64,000 nucleotides of DNA, taken from Pisaster brevispinus. Its lineage: Eukaryota > Echinodermata > Asteroidea > Forcipulatida > Asteriidae. The number at the start of each line of letters is the position of its first letter. The stretch's first letter is position 1. Shown one piece after another: positions 49,561 through 62,435 of the stretch. Both the position numbers and the translations under genes were made by a program. The DNA lies in assembly GCA_023634235.1 (NCBI GenBank), contig JAMKCF010000188.1:1-64000 (forward strand), given 5' to 3'. The notes beneath the pieces were generated by a model. It was not told the DNA's origin. It saw only the letters and a program-made list of their open reading frames with translations, and did not search any database.

Positions 49561-51790
49561 TAAGTGAAATTCGTGCGTGGGATGTGGGGTGTTTTCAATA
49601 GGTGTTGAAATGGGGGGGGGGGTAAGTTTACAACAAAATATGAAACTGCATTTTACTAGTAGTATTCAAGAAGGAAAGATCAGTGTACGAGTATTACTAT
49701 ATGGTTCGAAATGCTTGCACGCTTGTGTCTTAATTTTTAATGTTTTTTCTAAGATTATTGATAATAAAAGTAGTCATATGAAGTAGTGAGTAGCAATAAA
49801 AGACCGAATGATTCGGGATGTGTGCAATTTTGTTTCTTGGTGTTCGTTATTTCTTTGTAAGATTGTTGTTATGATACAAATGTTTTTCTGGACGGTTGGG
49901 AATAAAACTTTGTGGTTAAAAACAGCAGTCCAGGAGGAAAGAGTATGCAAAAGAAAATCCATGATAGGAATAAGGGTGTTTTGGGGTGGGTTATTTGGGG
50001 TAAGGGTTAGGGTAAGAAATAAAACTCTGCAGTTCAGAGGAAGAGTAATGTAAAAGGAACTCTATGATAGGGATTAAGGTGTTTTAGGTCGGTTGTTTGG
50101 GGTTAGGGTTAGGGTTAGGGTTAGGGTTAGAAACAAAACTGCAGTTCAGCGGAAAGAGTCATGTAAAATAAACTCTATGATAGGGATTAGGGTGTTTTGG
50201 GTCGGTTATTTGGGGTTAGGGTTAGGGTGAAGTTTAGAAATAAAACTCTGATAGGGATTAGGGTGTTTTGGGTGGGTTGTTTGGGTTATGGTTAGGGTTA
50301 GAAATAAAACTCTGCAGTTCAGAGGAAAGAGTCATGTAAAATAAACTCTATGATAGGGATAAGGGTGTTTTGGGGTGGGCTTATTTGGGTTAGGGTTAGG
50401 GTGAAGGTTAGAAATAAAACTCTGATAGGGATTAAGGTGTTTTGGGTCGGTTGTTTGGGGTTAGGGTAAGGGTGAAGTTTAGAAATAAACTCTGATAGGG
50501 ATTAGGGTGTTTTGGGTCGGTTGTTTGGGGTTAGGGTTAGGGTTAGGGTTAGTATTAAAACTCTGCAGTTTAGAGGAAAGAGTAATGTAAAATAAACTCT
50601 ATGATAGGGATTAGGGTGTTTTGGGTCGGTTGTTTGGGGTTAGGGTTAGGGTAAAGTTTAGAAATAAAACTCTGATAGGGATTAGGGTGTTTTGGGTGGG
50701 TTGTTTGGGTTATGGTTAGGGTTAGAAATAAAACTCTGCAGTTCAGAGGAAAGAGTCATGTAAAATAAACTCTATGATAGGGATAAGGGTGTTTTGGGGT
50801 GGGCTTATTTGGGTTAGGGTTAGGGTGAAGGTTAGAAATAAAACTCTGATAGGGATTAAGGTGTTTTGGGTCGGTTGTTTGGGGTTAGGGTAAGGGTGAA
50901 GTTTAGAAATAAACTCTGATAGGGATTAGGGTGTTTTGGGTCGGTTGTTTGGGGTTAGGGTTAGGGTTAGGGTTAGTATTAAAACTCTGCAGTTTAGAGG
51001 AAAGAGTAATGTAAAATAAACTCTATGATAGGGATTAGGGTGTTTTGGGTCGGTTGTTTGGGGTTAGGGTTAGGGTAAAGTTTAGAAATAAAACTCTGAT
51101 TGGGATTAGGGTGTTTTGGGTGGGTTATTTCAGTTAGGTTAGGTTAGAAATAAAACTCTGCAGTTCAGAGGAAAGAGTCATGTAAAATAAACTCTATGAT
51201 AGGGATTAGGGTGTTTTGGGTGGGGTGGGCTTATTTGGGTTAAGGTTAGGGTGAAGGTTAGAAATAAAACTCTGATAGGGATTAGGGTGTTTTGGGGTGG
51301 GTTATTTGGGGTTAGGGTGAGGGTTAGAAATAAAACTCTGCAGTTCAGCGGAAAGAGTCATGTAAAATAAACTCTATGATAGAGATTAGGGTGTTTTGGG
51401 TCCGTTGTTTGGGGTTAGGGTTAGGGTGAAGGTTAGAAATAAAACTCTGCAGTTAAGAGGCAAATAGTAATGTAAAAGAAACGTTTTGATAGTGATCGGG
51501 GTATTTCGGGGTTGGTTGGTCGTGCTTAGGGTTAGGGTTAGGGTTTTTCACGGGACGGTTGGAAATAAAACCCTGCAGTTACACACAGCATTCCAGGAGG
51601 AAAGAGTAATGTAAAAGAAACTCCATAATAGGGAATGGGGTGTTTTCTGTTTGGTTAGGGTTAGGGTTAGGGTTATGGTTAGGGTAAGGGTTAGGGCTAG
51701 GGTTATGGTTAGGGTAAGGGTTAGGGTTAGGGTTATGGTTAGGGTAATGGTTAGGGTTAGGGTAAGGGTTAGGCTTTTTGTGATGGTTAG
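49561..51790. repeat. Interstitial telomere-like compound minisatellite
   Basis: Tracts of TTAGGG and variants (TAAGGG, TTATGG) alternate with a conserved unit containing AATAAAACTCTGCAGTTCAG, GGAAAGAGTCATGTAAAATA and GATAGGGATTAGGGTGTTTT. Blocks repeat with a 424-bp higher-order period (for example 50251 and 50675). The end, 51655-51778, is almost pure telomere-like repeat. Long open frames on both strands here (MVRVRVRV and TLTLTITLT types) come from the repeat and are not genes. Confidence 0.9.
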
Positions 51791-53728
51791 AAGAAAAGTA
51801 GGGTTACACGCTGTATCCATCCATGAATGGGTAATAACAAAAGACTCAATGATTCGGGTGAGTTTTTGTTTTTGTTTTTCTATGTGTATTGTTAAAATAA
51901 ATACAGGAGTTACACACAATAGTCGTGAAGAAGAGGCACTGCTGGGTTGTGGGATGTAGCACGGATGAATCTTCGGGTACGGAAAGCTAGGAATTTTCGA
52001 GTGTGTGTTTTTCCTCGTTAGAAGTGTGTTTCTTAGGCGGGTGTTTATAAAACTACATGCTTAAGTTTTTGCATATTCGTGGAGGGAAAGGGTTTTTTAA
52101 ACGCCTCAAAAGCCCCTGTGGGAATACTGGTGGATGCGGCCTAGTGTAGAAATTTGTGGATTTTGTGGAGGGGGTTACAGGGGTAAGGTAATTTATTCCG
52201 CAAAAAAAGTATTTGAGTGGACTACTATAATCCTTATCAACTAAAACTTATGATTGTATCTAAAATGTTTACCAAAAATTTAAACCACCCCCTTAAATTT
52301 GGAGTTTAAAACCTCAGTTTTGCCATAAAACTTTGACCAATCCGTGTGAGGGCGCTTAAAGTGTATGGACCCTGAAGTCATCATGGGGAAAATGCATAGG
52401 AAATACACTTATCTGTGTGAAAATGGTGACAAGGAACCAGTCTATTTACAAACGAAGAGGGGCTTTTTATTTTTGGGTCAGCGGCAACCTAAACTTATCA
52501 ATTTCTTCATGATTTCGTAGACGAGTGATATTTTAAACCCATGCAATGAATACATAATCAGGTAAGGACCACGTTGGTGATTTCAAAATTAGTAAATTTG
52601 GACCGTTTGAATATCAACCCACGAATGTTCAGGCTGAGACTACAGCACTCCCACCACTAGCCCATGGCTGTCCCACCACGTGCACGTGCACATGTACATT
52701 CCACCGGTGCATTGCACGGTGCCCACTTAGTGTTCTGTTGCTTGTTGGTCTACACAATGCATACAAAGCATGCACCTCCATGTTTTACTCACACAAGTTG
52801 AGGGCACTTTGATTTTTTTTGCACAGCACCCAAACAAATTTGTTATCAATAGTGATTTGGTCATACATTAAATTAAATGGATACAATTTTAATACCATGA
52901 TCCATTTAATTTTTTTTTTCGGGGTGGAGATTTAGAGGAAAACTGTCATACACATCAAACAAATCAACAAGCATTGGTTTGGTTTTCAATAATTTATTCC
53001 AATAAATTCCAATATGTCATAAGAAAACATACACTACTTGAACAAAGACCTAACAATAGGTTTGCCCCCATTTGAGGGTAAATACAATGGATCCCCTAAA
53101 CACAAAGTACAGAAATGATAATCAACAAAATAACAATTCAAATAGATACAAATAATTGAATGAATAAGTCTCAATGTGATAAATCACTGATTACATTACA
53201 TTCATACTGATACTAATCCAAAGGTGAAACAATATTATCTTCAAATTTTGACAAACTTTTTCACAGATAGTGTATTTAGTGGGTTTTTTTTGTCCCGGCA
53301 AAAGTGAGATTGCACACCAGAAAAGAGAGACCATCCTTCATTTAGACATAGTTGGAAAGTTACACAGAATTAAGCGTGCAAAAATAGTTTAAAATAAGAA
53401 TTTAAGAAATACAAAAAAAAATTAAATTTGTCATACATGTAAGAAAAACTCAACAATAGTAGCATAAATATTATTAATGTAGACAAAAACCTTTAATTTG
53501 TCATACATGGAAGGTTGTCACTAAAATACTTAGGGGTTTTCCCGTGTAAGGAACCAGTGCAGACAATAGATCTGCATTACAATGGTTAAAAAACAACAAA
53601 CTGATGGTTGAATGCATTCCATTACACTTAAATAATTACAGACTAAAAAACTACCATAAAGTTAATCAGATTAACAAAATAATTAAAATAAAATAACAAT
53701 CAAATAAATAAGTAAACTAGAGCAGTGT
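51791..53728. other. Non-coding stretch
   Basis: AT-rich, with GTGCACGTGCAC-type palindromic words near 52680. No gene recognised. Confidence 0.45.
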
Positions 53729-54300
53729 GTAAAACTGCACCTTTAAGGTGACATCACGTGACATTTGATGACGTCATTATAACAGGACCTCAAATTTTGG
53801 TTGTAACACACCCTGGCATGAACACATGCAATGGTTTCAGCTTGAATGTATAGATCTTGTAAAACTGCACCTTTAAGCAGTAGTGTAACTAAGAGGGGGG
53901 GGGGGGACACAGGGAGACACGTGCCCCCCAAATAATGTCAGTGACCCCCGGGTCCCCCCCCCCCCCAATTTGGAACTCACCATTACCTAGATCAAGATCC
54001 AGTCTTTTAAAAAGTGCAAGTGGAATCTATGATTGGTTGGCCAACAGTGCTCCCCTAGAAAAAATGGTGCCCCTAAAAAATATGACATTAGTTACGCCAC
54101 TGACTGCTGATGTCACGTAACACTTGATGATGTAAATAGTACAGAACCTCAAATTTTGGATGTTTCACATTCCAATCTTTGAATACATGCAAAGATTCAG
54201 TTTGATCCCCCTTTTTTCCTGTAAATACAAAAATCTTTGAAAAGTGCACCTTTAAGGTGATGTCACGTGATGCACGATGACGACATGATGCCAACATTGT
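53729..54300. repeat. Tandem repeat unit (three copies), middle one split by a MITE
   Basis: The unit starts at CTGCACCTTTAAGGTGA and continues with ATCACGTGACATTTGATGAC and CCTCAAATTTTGG. Copies begin at about 53733, 53863 and 54244. In the second copy the text breaks after CACCTTTAAG and resumes at TGATGTCACGTAAC after the inserted element. Confidence 0.75.
53880..54106. mobile_element. G/C-run MITE with CAGTGGCGTAACTAA-type ends
   Basis: The left end CAGTAGTGTAACTAA and the complement of the right end CAGTGGCGTAACTAA match at 13 of 15 positions. The interior contains G-runs, ACACGTGCC and a C-run. CAGTG-type ends suggest a hAT-like element, though I cannot see a clean 8-bp target duplication. 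Confidence 0.75.
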
Positions 54301-54459
54301 AATATGAACGAGGTCTCATCAAGGTCATAACATGGTGCAGTTGTGAAGTTGATCCTTTTAACGAAAGTAACTTCATTGTGAAATGATGACACTGCTGTCA
54401 GACAATTGGACACTCTAAAAAGTCCCTGGTCAGAGCTAGTCCGGACTCCAGGCCCCCAT

Positions 54460-54859
54460 TTAGTCCGGTGGCTTAAAATGGAAAAATTGTGACACGCCGG
54501 ATTAAAGCACCAAATTTTGCACACTTGTTTTAGGAGTCCCAAAGAAGCATATTAGAGGGGGGTACCCGGTCTGTCATCTCCAGGTCAGTAAACTAAAGGG
54601 ATCAACTTTTTCCACATAGCTCTGCCTGAGTGTCTGAAATAGAAGCTGCTTGGTCATTTGTTATAAGTTCTAATGATATGCGCAGTATTATAATACCACA
54701 TGAACTTTGACGTTATCCTGACCTTGACCTAGGTCACCCAAACAGGGCACCCCCTCTAGAATGATTCTATGGGATGTATGGAATAACTGTACACAATGTT
54801 GTGCTTTAATCCAGCGTGTCACAATTTTGCCCAAAATTTGCTGTAAGCCACCGGACTAA
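54460..54859. mobile_element. 400-bp TIR element
   Basis: TTAGTCCGGTGGCTTA at the left is exactly complementary to TAAGCCACCGGACTAA at the right. Inverted similarity continues inward for about 70 bp (AATTGTGACACGC, GGATTAAAGCAC). No coding frame. Confidence 0.85.
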
Positions 54860-55168
54860 TGACCTAACTTTAAAATGTTAACTTAAAACAGAAGTTAGCT
54901 TCAGATGGATATTGACAAAATAAACCCAAGGCTTTATTTCCATTTGCAGTTTCTTATGGCCAACAAAATAGCTGCTATATTTAAGAAACTTGTGTTTGAT
55001 TCTCAAACAAAATGACTTTTATATTTGAGAAAATTATTTTTGATTCATACCAGATTATGGCCAGACAGTAACATAAAATGTTTCTTGAAAACAAGAGAAC
55101 ATCAATGTAGATGCTTCATAAATTTTCTGTTGGCAAATGCCCTTAAACTGCCACTTCTGTTCTGTCAG
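54860..55168. other. Non-coding stretch
   Basis: AT-rich sequence between the 400-bp element and the exon-like stretch. No feature recognised. Confidence 0.4.
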
Positions 55169-55333
55169 TATGACCCAGAAATGGGTCAAACTTACACAGA
55201 ATCAGAGTCAACATCAGGTCAGCATGACCCAGAAAAAGCTCCAAATCTGTCCCAGGAGTTTGTAGAGAGCATGCTGCCAAAATGTTCCCTGACTGCAATA
55301 GCAATCATAAATACTTATTCTAATTATCTCTAA
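55169..55333 (+). CDS. Candidate terminal exon, unidentified
   Basis: After an acceptor-like ACTTCTGTTCTGTCAG, an open frame reads YDPEMGQTYTESESTSGQ, then HDPEKAPNLSQEFVESML, and stops at 55333. The composition is protein-like and contains an internal repeat (YDPEMGQ, HDPEKAP). There is no known family and no other exon nearby, so this is weak. Confidence 0.3.
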   Translation, partial: YDPEMGQTYTESESTSGQHDPEKAPNLSQEFVESMLPKCSLTAIAIINTYSNYL

Positions 55334-55442
55334 AATGCACCAATCTGTTCTGCCTGCCAGCCTCGTTTTGATTACGTTGATTTGACCCCTTCCCAGGTTG
55401 TATCGTAACTTGGGTGTGATCCCTGGCTACACGGCAGCTTAC

Positions 55443-55608
55443 GGTTGAATGGCTTCTGACTGGCACTCCAGAACAAAGATATTGACTAATAGGGAGACCG
55501 CCAACATAGGGCTGGATAGCTCAGTTGGTAGAGCGCCAGTACGTTAACCCGGAGGTTGTTGGTTCAAGTCCCGCTCCAGTCAATTTTTCTTTATTCAAAC
55601 CCAAATGA
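55443..55608 (+). mobile_element. tRNA-like SINE, copy B
   Basis: The tRNA-like body at 55510-55581 has a D-arm (TAGCTCAGTTGGTAGAGCG), an anticodon loop ACGTTAA (GTT) on a mismatched stem, a T-arm (GGTTCAAGTCC) and acceptor stem CTGGA/TCCAG. The flanking text on both sides is shared with 29177-29345. The C in place of the invariant T33 and the weak anticodon stem argue against a working tRNA. Confidence 0.8.
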
Positions 55609-56720
55609 TTTAAACAAGAGACAAACAAGATGGCTGCTCCATGATACAAGTCTACTGGCCTGGCCAGCTAGTTCGATACTTCCCAAAGCCTCAGTACATA
55701 CATTGTAAACCACTCCTCACATAGATTGTTCATATCCATAGAACATTAGCTGTGTTTGGTTAGGCTTCTGTCTCTGAAGATGGCTGTAAATGAAAGGAGA
55801 GGCAATAAACATCATTAGCGATAAACAAATAGTAAAAAACCATAGTGCAATGTAAATTTATTGGTTGCATTATTTTATATAGCAATGTGAAAGTTGTTTG
55901 AAATTGCAAAAACATTTTCATACACAATATCCTTCCCAATTTAAGAATTTCTGTAAATTCTGTTGAGTCTGAGAAATATATTTCAATTCTATTGAGTATT
56001 GAAGTATCCTTAATATCCAAAGAGAAAAATTAGATAAATCTTCTTTTACGTGTCTTAGTGCAATTATTGGTCAAATAAAAACACTTTGATTCTGGTCTTG
56101 AAAATGTTTTGTCAAGTAAACAACTTGATCTACAAGCTCTGTGTTCCTGTGGATTTTTATCTCCAATCCAAGCCCTGGCTTGTAATTTTGTCCCCACTCA
56201 CATGAAGATCCTATCTAATGGAAAATGTGTACATTTTCTTGCTCTTTAGTGGCAAAAACAATTTGAGGAGCTGCTGTTAATGGACTCCACTTTGGCTCAG
56301 TTTATTTACAGCGGTCAACCAGTGACCAACCTGGTCAATACCATGCAGTAAATCCCAGCTCCTTACACAGCTAAATAAGCTACAATTCACAATTTCAACA
56401 CAATGAAGGTTCAGTTTTTACAAGTAGCATACTCCTTCGAAGTTTTTGGGGTTAAAAAACAAGTAGTTTGTCCATTACTGTATATGTGTATCTGCCGTCT
56501 GAATAGTAACACTTTGTTTTCAGCTGCAACCATTTGTGGCATTGATTTAAACTATTTAATAACATTTACTTTCTGTAAATAGTTTCAAAGATTAGTTGTC
56601 AGTAGTAGATAATTTCAGCCAGCTCAATACTCAATGACTCAAAATAGTACAGAGAGATTGACTTAACAGTCAGTCCCTCTTAGAGCTTAAGTTCATGCAA
56701 AAACAATATCCTAACATTAG
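55609..56720. other. Non-coding stretch
   Basis: No gene or repeat recognised. Confidence 0.45.
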
Positions 56721-57065
56721 AGTTGTAGTTGAGTCACCTGTGTCGAGTCTGAGTCCGAGTCCCTAGTCACAAGTCACTTGGGTTGAGTCCGAGTATCAAG
56801 TCACTTGGGTCAAGTTTAAGTCACGAGTCACTTGGGTTTAGTCCAAGTCTGAGTCACAAGTTACTTGGTTCGAGTCCATGTCCTGAGTCACTTGGGTCTA
56901 GCCACTTAGCTCGAATCTTATTGTCGAGTCACTTGGGTCGAGTCTTGAGTCCCAGTTCCTAGCCATTTGGTTTGAGTCCGAGTACCAAGTTACTTGGATC
57001 GAGTCAGAGTCTGAGTCCAGAGTCAATTGGGTAGAGTCCAAGTCCAAGTCACGAGTCACTTGTTT
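56721..57065. repeat. GAGTC-type minisatellite
   Basis: Degenerate tandem copies of a motif like GAGTCACTTGGGTCGAGTCC, with internal 6-bp GAGTCC/AAGTCC sub-repeats. Copies differ by several substitutions and vary in length. Confidence 0.8.
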
Positions 57066-60000
57066 AAATCACTTAAAGTAAGAACACTTTAGCCATTTCA
57101 TTTAGATGACTGGAATGCAAACCAAATGTTGTAAAATAGGAATTGAAAATGACAAACTTTGCTACAACACATTTAGTCTAAACTAAGTTCTGCAATATGC
57201 AACTAAAATGTTTTTTAAGGCTCAGTTCTGGTTGTTGCTTTACCAATACCCCTTGCCCCCTCTCCAGAATGTCTTTATGCGACTAATTGCCTAAGCTTTT
57301 ACTTTATAGCACATCTATCTCCCCCTCCCAGGGATTGTGAGTGACTAAAAGAGGGACCTATTTCCTGAGAATGCAGGCCAAAAGGTAGTAGGTCCCTCAC
57401 TTCTGTTGACTCAAGGGCCCAAGAAATGTCAACAATTAATTCATTACCAATTAAATCATAAGCATTTCAACACTTCACGGAATGCTTTAGTTTCCCCAGT
57501 TGTTGTTTTTTAATTGTTGTTCACTGTTCACATCATGAGGGGGCGCTGTATCATGTCAAAAAGTTTAAGTGTAATGCCTCGTTCGGAAACTATTTCCCGC
57601 AAATTATGCGTACCTGCATCTAGTTTACGGTGGTGCAAATCTCATGCACTAACCCAACGTGACCATGTTTCAGCAAACCAGACCACAGAACTAGCAAGAT
57701 GTGTGTTATAATGCAATTTTTGTGGGGCATGACCATTTTAACTGTTTTTATTCCAATATCTGATTGAAAGGAGTGAGCTTTTTGAAAAAGCGCAGAATAC
57801 ATGTTTTATTAAGTTATAGGGTTTTGTCTTCGTTAGTAATTCTTTGTGCATGATAGAATCACGCTACCAATTGTCTCTTAAACTTTAACTACAAACTTGC
57901 AACAAATATTTATTTCACCAACATTTACATGATGACATTAAACATTTTATATGGGGTCCTGATCGAACATTTCTATTATTTCTTGTTAAAGTTTTAACCC
58001 CTACATACAGGCTTGAAACACAAAATCCAAGATGTTTGCCAGATATGACGGCCATGTTGAGTTCCCACAATGCAGTGACCACCATCACATGACACATGAC
58101 ACGTCACCACTAAATTGGCCATAAATTTGGTCAGTTGTAAACAAAATTAGTTTTGTTTTCTCCATCAGTAACACATTCCATTGCAATATTTGTGAAATAA
58201 AATTAACTAGTTTGTCTATTACTAAAACTGCTGTAAGAACTAGTTTTGTTTTGCTTTGTTTTTGTTGCATTTATTTTTGGCAGTAATTCTAATAATTGAA
58301 CATTCTCAGAGTTTCAGATAGTATTGTCTGGATTTATTAATTTGTCAAAAACAGGTAATTTCAGCAAGCTCGTTACTCAATGCTTTTAGATTTTTCACTC
58401 ATCAAAAACATTTATTTTAATAATAAAAACCTATCTTTAAAATAGTCAATAGTAATTGATTCAAATTGAAAACCATTGTTGCCTGTTTCTCTAAATGGCT
58501 TTTTTATGTTGAGGGGGTGAGGGAGCTTAGATAGCCAAGCAAGATTATTGATGCAATGGTACAAATTTGGGCTTTTCGTTGGGCATACTCATTTAAACCA
58601 ATGGCTAATAAGAGTGAGCTGTTTGAAAAAGTGTAAATTAATAGTACTTTTTATAACTATAAAGCGTTGTTGTTGTTAATAGTAAATTTTTGAGATTTTA
58701 AAGTAAACATTTGAAATAAGACAGAAATAGGAGGAATATCAAACATGCAGTAACAAACTCCTTTGCAATAGGTGTTTTCAAAAAATCATTTATTTAATTA
58801 TTTGTGTGTTGTTTATTTGTTGTTTTAAAATAGAGACTAACTTAATTTTCATTCTCTCTTAGAATTTAAGTTCCTTCAAAACCATATCCTAAAATGTGAT
58901 TTATTTTTAGCAATCTTCAGTAGCTCAGTTGACGCTAATTAGAAGAAAAAAAAAGTAATTGCTGCCTGTTTCAACATTTTTCCCCTTCAAAAAGTTGGAA
59001 GGGTGTTGGCTAAGTTACCTCAGCAAGTTTGTTGTTGCAATTGAATTTTTTTTTATCTGTTGTATGTTGTGCACGAAAATTTTAACTATTATTATTCCAT
59101 TATCTGATTTTAACCCTTGTGTTAAAAAGGGTCAACAATTCCTACCACACCATCTAATGCATCTTAAAAAAATTGATGTGCTTTTCCTAAAATTTGTTAC
59201 CTCTTTAAGTGACTTCTTTACATGCCCCGCACTTTACCCTGACGAGCGAAAAGGCCAATTATTTTTACCAAACCATCCAAAATGTAGTTTGAAAAAATCC
59301 TGTAAAAAAAACCTCTAGGGTTGACCACCCCCCCCCCCCTCTGAGACACATAGACTGATCAAAGGATAACAATAATCTTGATCAGTTGAATTTTGTTTTT
59401 ACACCAGTAACAAATTCCGTGATTTAAAAACTACTACTTTGGCCTTTACTAAAACTTAAAATTAGTATTGCTTTGTTTTTAGCTGCTACTAAATGACATA
59501 TATGGCATTTATTCTAAGAATTTAACATTCTTTTTCGTACAAAGAGGTGTTGGTAGTAAAGACAAAAAAGTGATGACAATAATATTAAATTGTAAATAAA
59601 AGCTACTTTCTGCCAGGTCATTACTCAATGCTTTTAGATCTTACACTCATTAAAAACATTTATCGTCAGAAGAAAAATAGTCATTATTAATTCACTAGAT
59701 GAAAATATCAATTGAAAACATTGTCATTGCTGCCATTTAATTTTGTAAAAATATTTTTATCCCTTTTTGTTCTTTCTTTTTTTTCAGAGGGGGGGGGGGT
59801 AGGGTGCGGGTGCTTGGGTAGGACAACAAGTTTATTGTTTAAATGGTACACATTTTGTTGTGGTACATGGTCACTAAAGCAACAGGATAATTGAAGTAGA
59901 AAAACATTTGGAAAAGTAAATTTTTTGCATTTTTTTGGAAGTGTAGGGTTTGGATGTTTTGTTAAATATTTGCGTTGCCTTTTTAAAATTTTGTTTTTAC

Positions 60001-62099
60001 TTTGCTCCGTGAAACTTTAAACGCCATTAAATGTTATTAGCTATAGCAAAAACTAAACAATTTTAAGGTTCATGTTGTTTTATAAAACAGTAACAGGCAG
60101 TACATTGGTCCTTGGAAATAAGTAGGAAACTTATATGGGCTGACCAATGCCTACATGTACATTTAATGTAGGCTTTTTTTTACTTTTTAAAGTCTCTTTA
60201 ATAAGAGTTTTTATGATTTTTCCAAAGAAATTATACTTAAAAGTTAGAATATCCTGCCTGCAGTAAAAGTTTGATTGTAAAAAGTGAGTTTAAAATAACA
60301 TGTACTAAACAAAAATACTTTATAGTTTGTAAGTAATTGTTTTTACTGACCTATTAATTTTGTATTTGTTTGTTATTTTTATTAGTTATTTATTTTTATG
60401 TTTTAAAATTACTTCTTTTGGTGGTAAAAACCACCAGTTTGTGAATTTTTCAACCAGCTGAAACCATTTTTGACAGGAATTCAAAATGTTCACACTAAAA
60501 TACTTTTAGTTAATTTGGTGGTTAGGCGGGAGGGGGGGGGGGGAGAAAGTTGTTACAATGGCACAAAGTTGGGTTTCTGTGTTGGCCTGATCATTTTTTA
60601 ACCATAATTTCAATGGCTTAAAAAAAGAAGAAAAAAAATTAATTGCCTCATTATTTTTATTAAATTAAGATAAAATTGTTTTGTTTTATTGCTTGTTGTT
60701 TGTTTGTTTGCTTTTTATGGAGCATTTAAGAAGATTTTGGTTCAGATTAACCGAAATACTCATGCAAAGGGCCAATTTATTTGAATAAAAAAAAAACTTT
60801 AAAAATAAGAAAATTAGTACTACTTTTCTAGTCTTAAAAAATATATAATTGAATTACTAAACTAGTAATTAATACGAATAATTAATATTCTACTTTCTCA
60901 AACAAATTGAGGCTTGCAAAATAAATATTCCACTAAAGATTAAATAATAATTATCAACAAATTATAAAAAGTATTTACCCTGAAAAACTGGGTTGTTGTT
61001 GAGCTCAGCCGACTGACTTCCAGTCATAACAAATTAACATAAACCATGTGCTCTTTCCACCACTGCAGTGTGTGGTATTGTTTACTTAAATAGGTACCCT
61101 GACTCACTAAGTATGTCATAGCATGCACAGCTTAAGATTGGAACCATGTTATTATGCTCTATTAAATATTTTTTTATGTTAAATTATGACAGTTTTGTTT
61201 TAAATTGTTATACCATATTGTTACCTTAAATTATTCAAAAGGATCTTGTTTGGGGGTTTTAGAAATTTAAATTATTTTGAGCTTTTTAAGTTTTTAGAAT
61301 GGACATTTGAAAATAGCGCCACCTATTGATAATGGCTTCCTTAATTTAATTGTGCATGCAGCATGTGGGATTTTTTGTACACGCTGTTTGGGAAACTTAA
61401 TTTTGTTATTTGGAGATTGTAATATAATTCGGAATTACCCTGAAGTTTCTTATGAGGAACAGTCATTTTGTGGAGTCAAAATTCAGGTAAAAATGCACTT
61501 TCTGGCTTATAGATTAAGGTCAACATTCTGCCTACATAATGTACAAATGATTAAATCCAATTTTGTACGACATCCTCTAATGCATAAACATGTCATGTAT
61601 GTGTTCATTTTCCATATTCTAAAAAATTACTGGTGTACACTGTCCTGTTCCATTAGCAGGATAATCATATTTTCAGTTTAAAAGACGACAGTTGGTATCA
61701 GGGGACAAGGAAGCCCCACCTACATCCAAAGCCTAATCAAAGTTCGGTACTTTTAATAAAGCGAATTTTGTTTAAGTGACAATGTTCTTTAATCTAGTTT
61801 GCGTAGATTGTCATTAAACCGCGTTGGCCCTATTTTAACATCAGTTCACCTTTGGATATGTGCCCCTATAAATATGCAGACTGCAATATCTTTTAAAAGT
61901 GCAGAAATAAAAAATAAAATGTATTTGCAGCATGCTTTTACTATCCAGGCTTTCGTTTCGTTGCAAAAATTTAATGAAAAGGATCAGATACGTGAACTTG
62001 AAATTATAAATAAACAACACAAGACAATGATGATGAAGCCTTGGTACCGATGTAATTACCAAAACTTATGATATCAATTACTTAAATGCCATACAAAGA
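57066..62099. other. Long non-coding, T-rich stretch
   Basis: Several kilobases with no convincing gene. C-runs and G-runs occur near 59329, 59787 and 60532. Open frames (for example 119 codons at 58959-59318 and 124 codons at 61307-61681) show no domain and are AT-driven. Confidence 0.45.
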
Positions 62100-62411
62100 A
62101 ATGTGATAAAAAATGCAACAATGAAATGATTCAAGAACAGATCAATAACGTGGTTAAGAATTGAACGTGAATTGGGCCAAACACATTGTTATTGGTTAAT
62201 ACAACAAATACAAGAACAGCCAAAAACCTGATTATTAGGTGTAAAAAACTGGAGTCAAATATTGGTCAATAACGTGAATATTGGTATTGTGAAAAATGAC
62301 ATTTTTGTGTCAATAGCGTGAATACTAAGTTTGCATCACTTGATTCAAAACTTTTCAATAACCTGATTAATAAATGTGCAGAACACGCCATTGACGGGGC
62401 AGATAGTGTCA

Positions 62412-62435
62412 TTATGTGATTACGTAATCACATAA
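62412..62435. repeat. Perfect 24-bp palindrome
   Basis: TTATGTGATTAC followed by its exact complement GTAATCACATAA. It sits in a stretch (62100-62850) that repeats words such as AATAACGTG and GAACGTGA. Confidence 0.8.

Noticed and set aside
51548..51959. Long open frames on both strands reading TLTLTITLT and MVRVRVRV
   Set aside because: They are translations of TTAGGG-type repeat, which lacks stops in some frames; not genes.
55510..55581. Functional tRNA-Asn gene
   Set aside because: The anticodon stem has mismatches, base 33 is C, and the flanks are shared with a second copy; it is a SINE.
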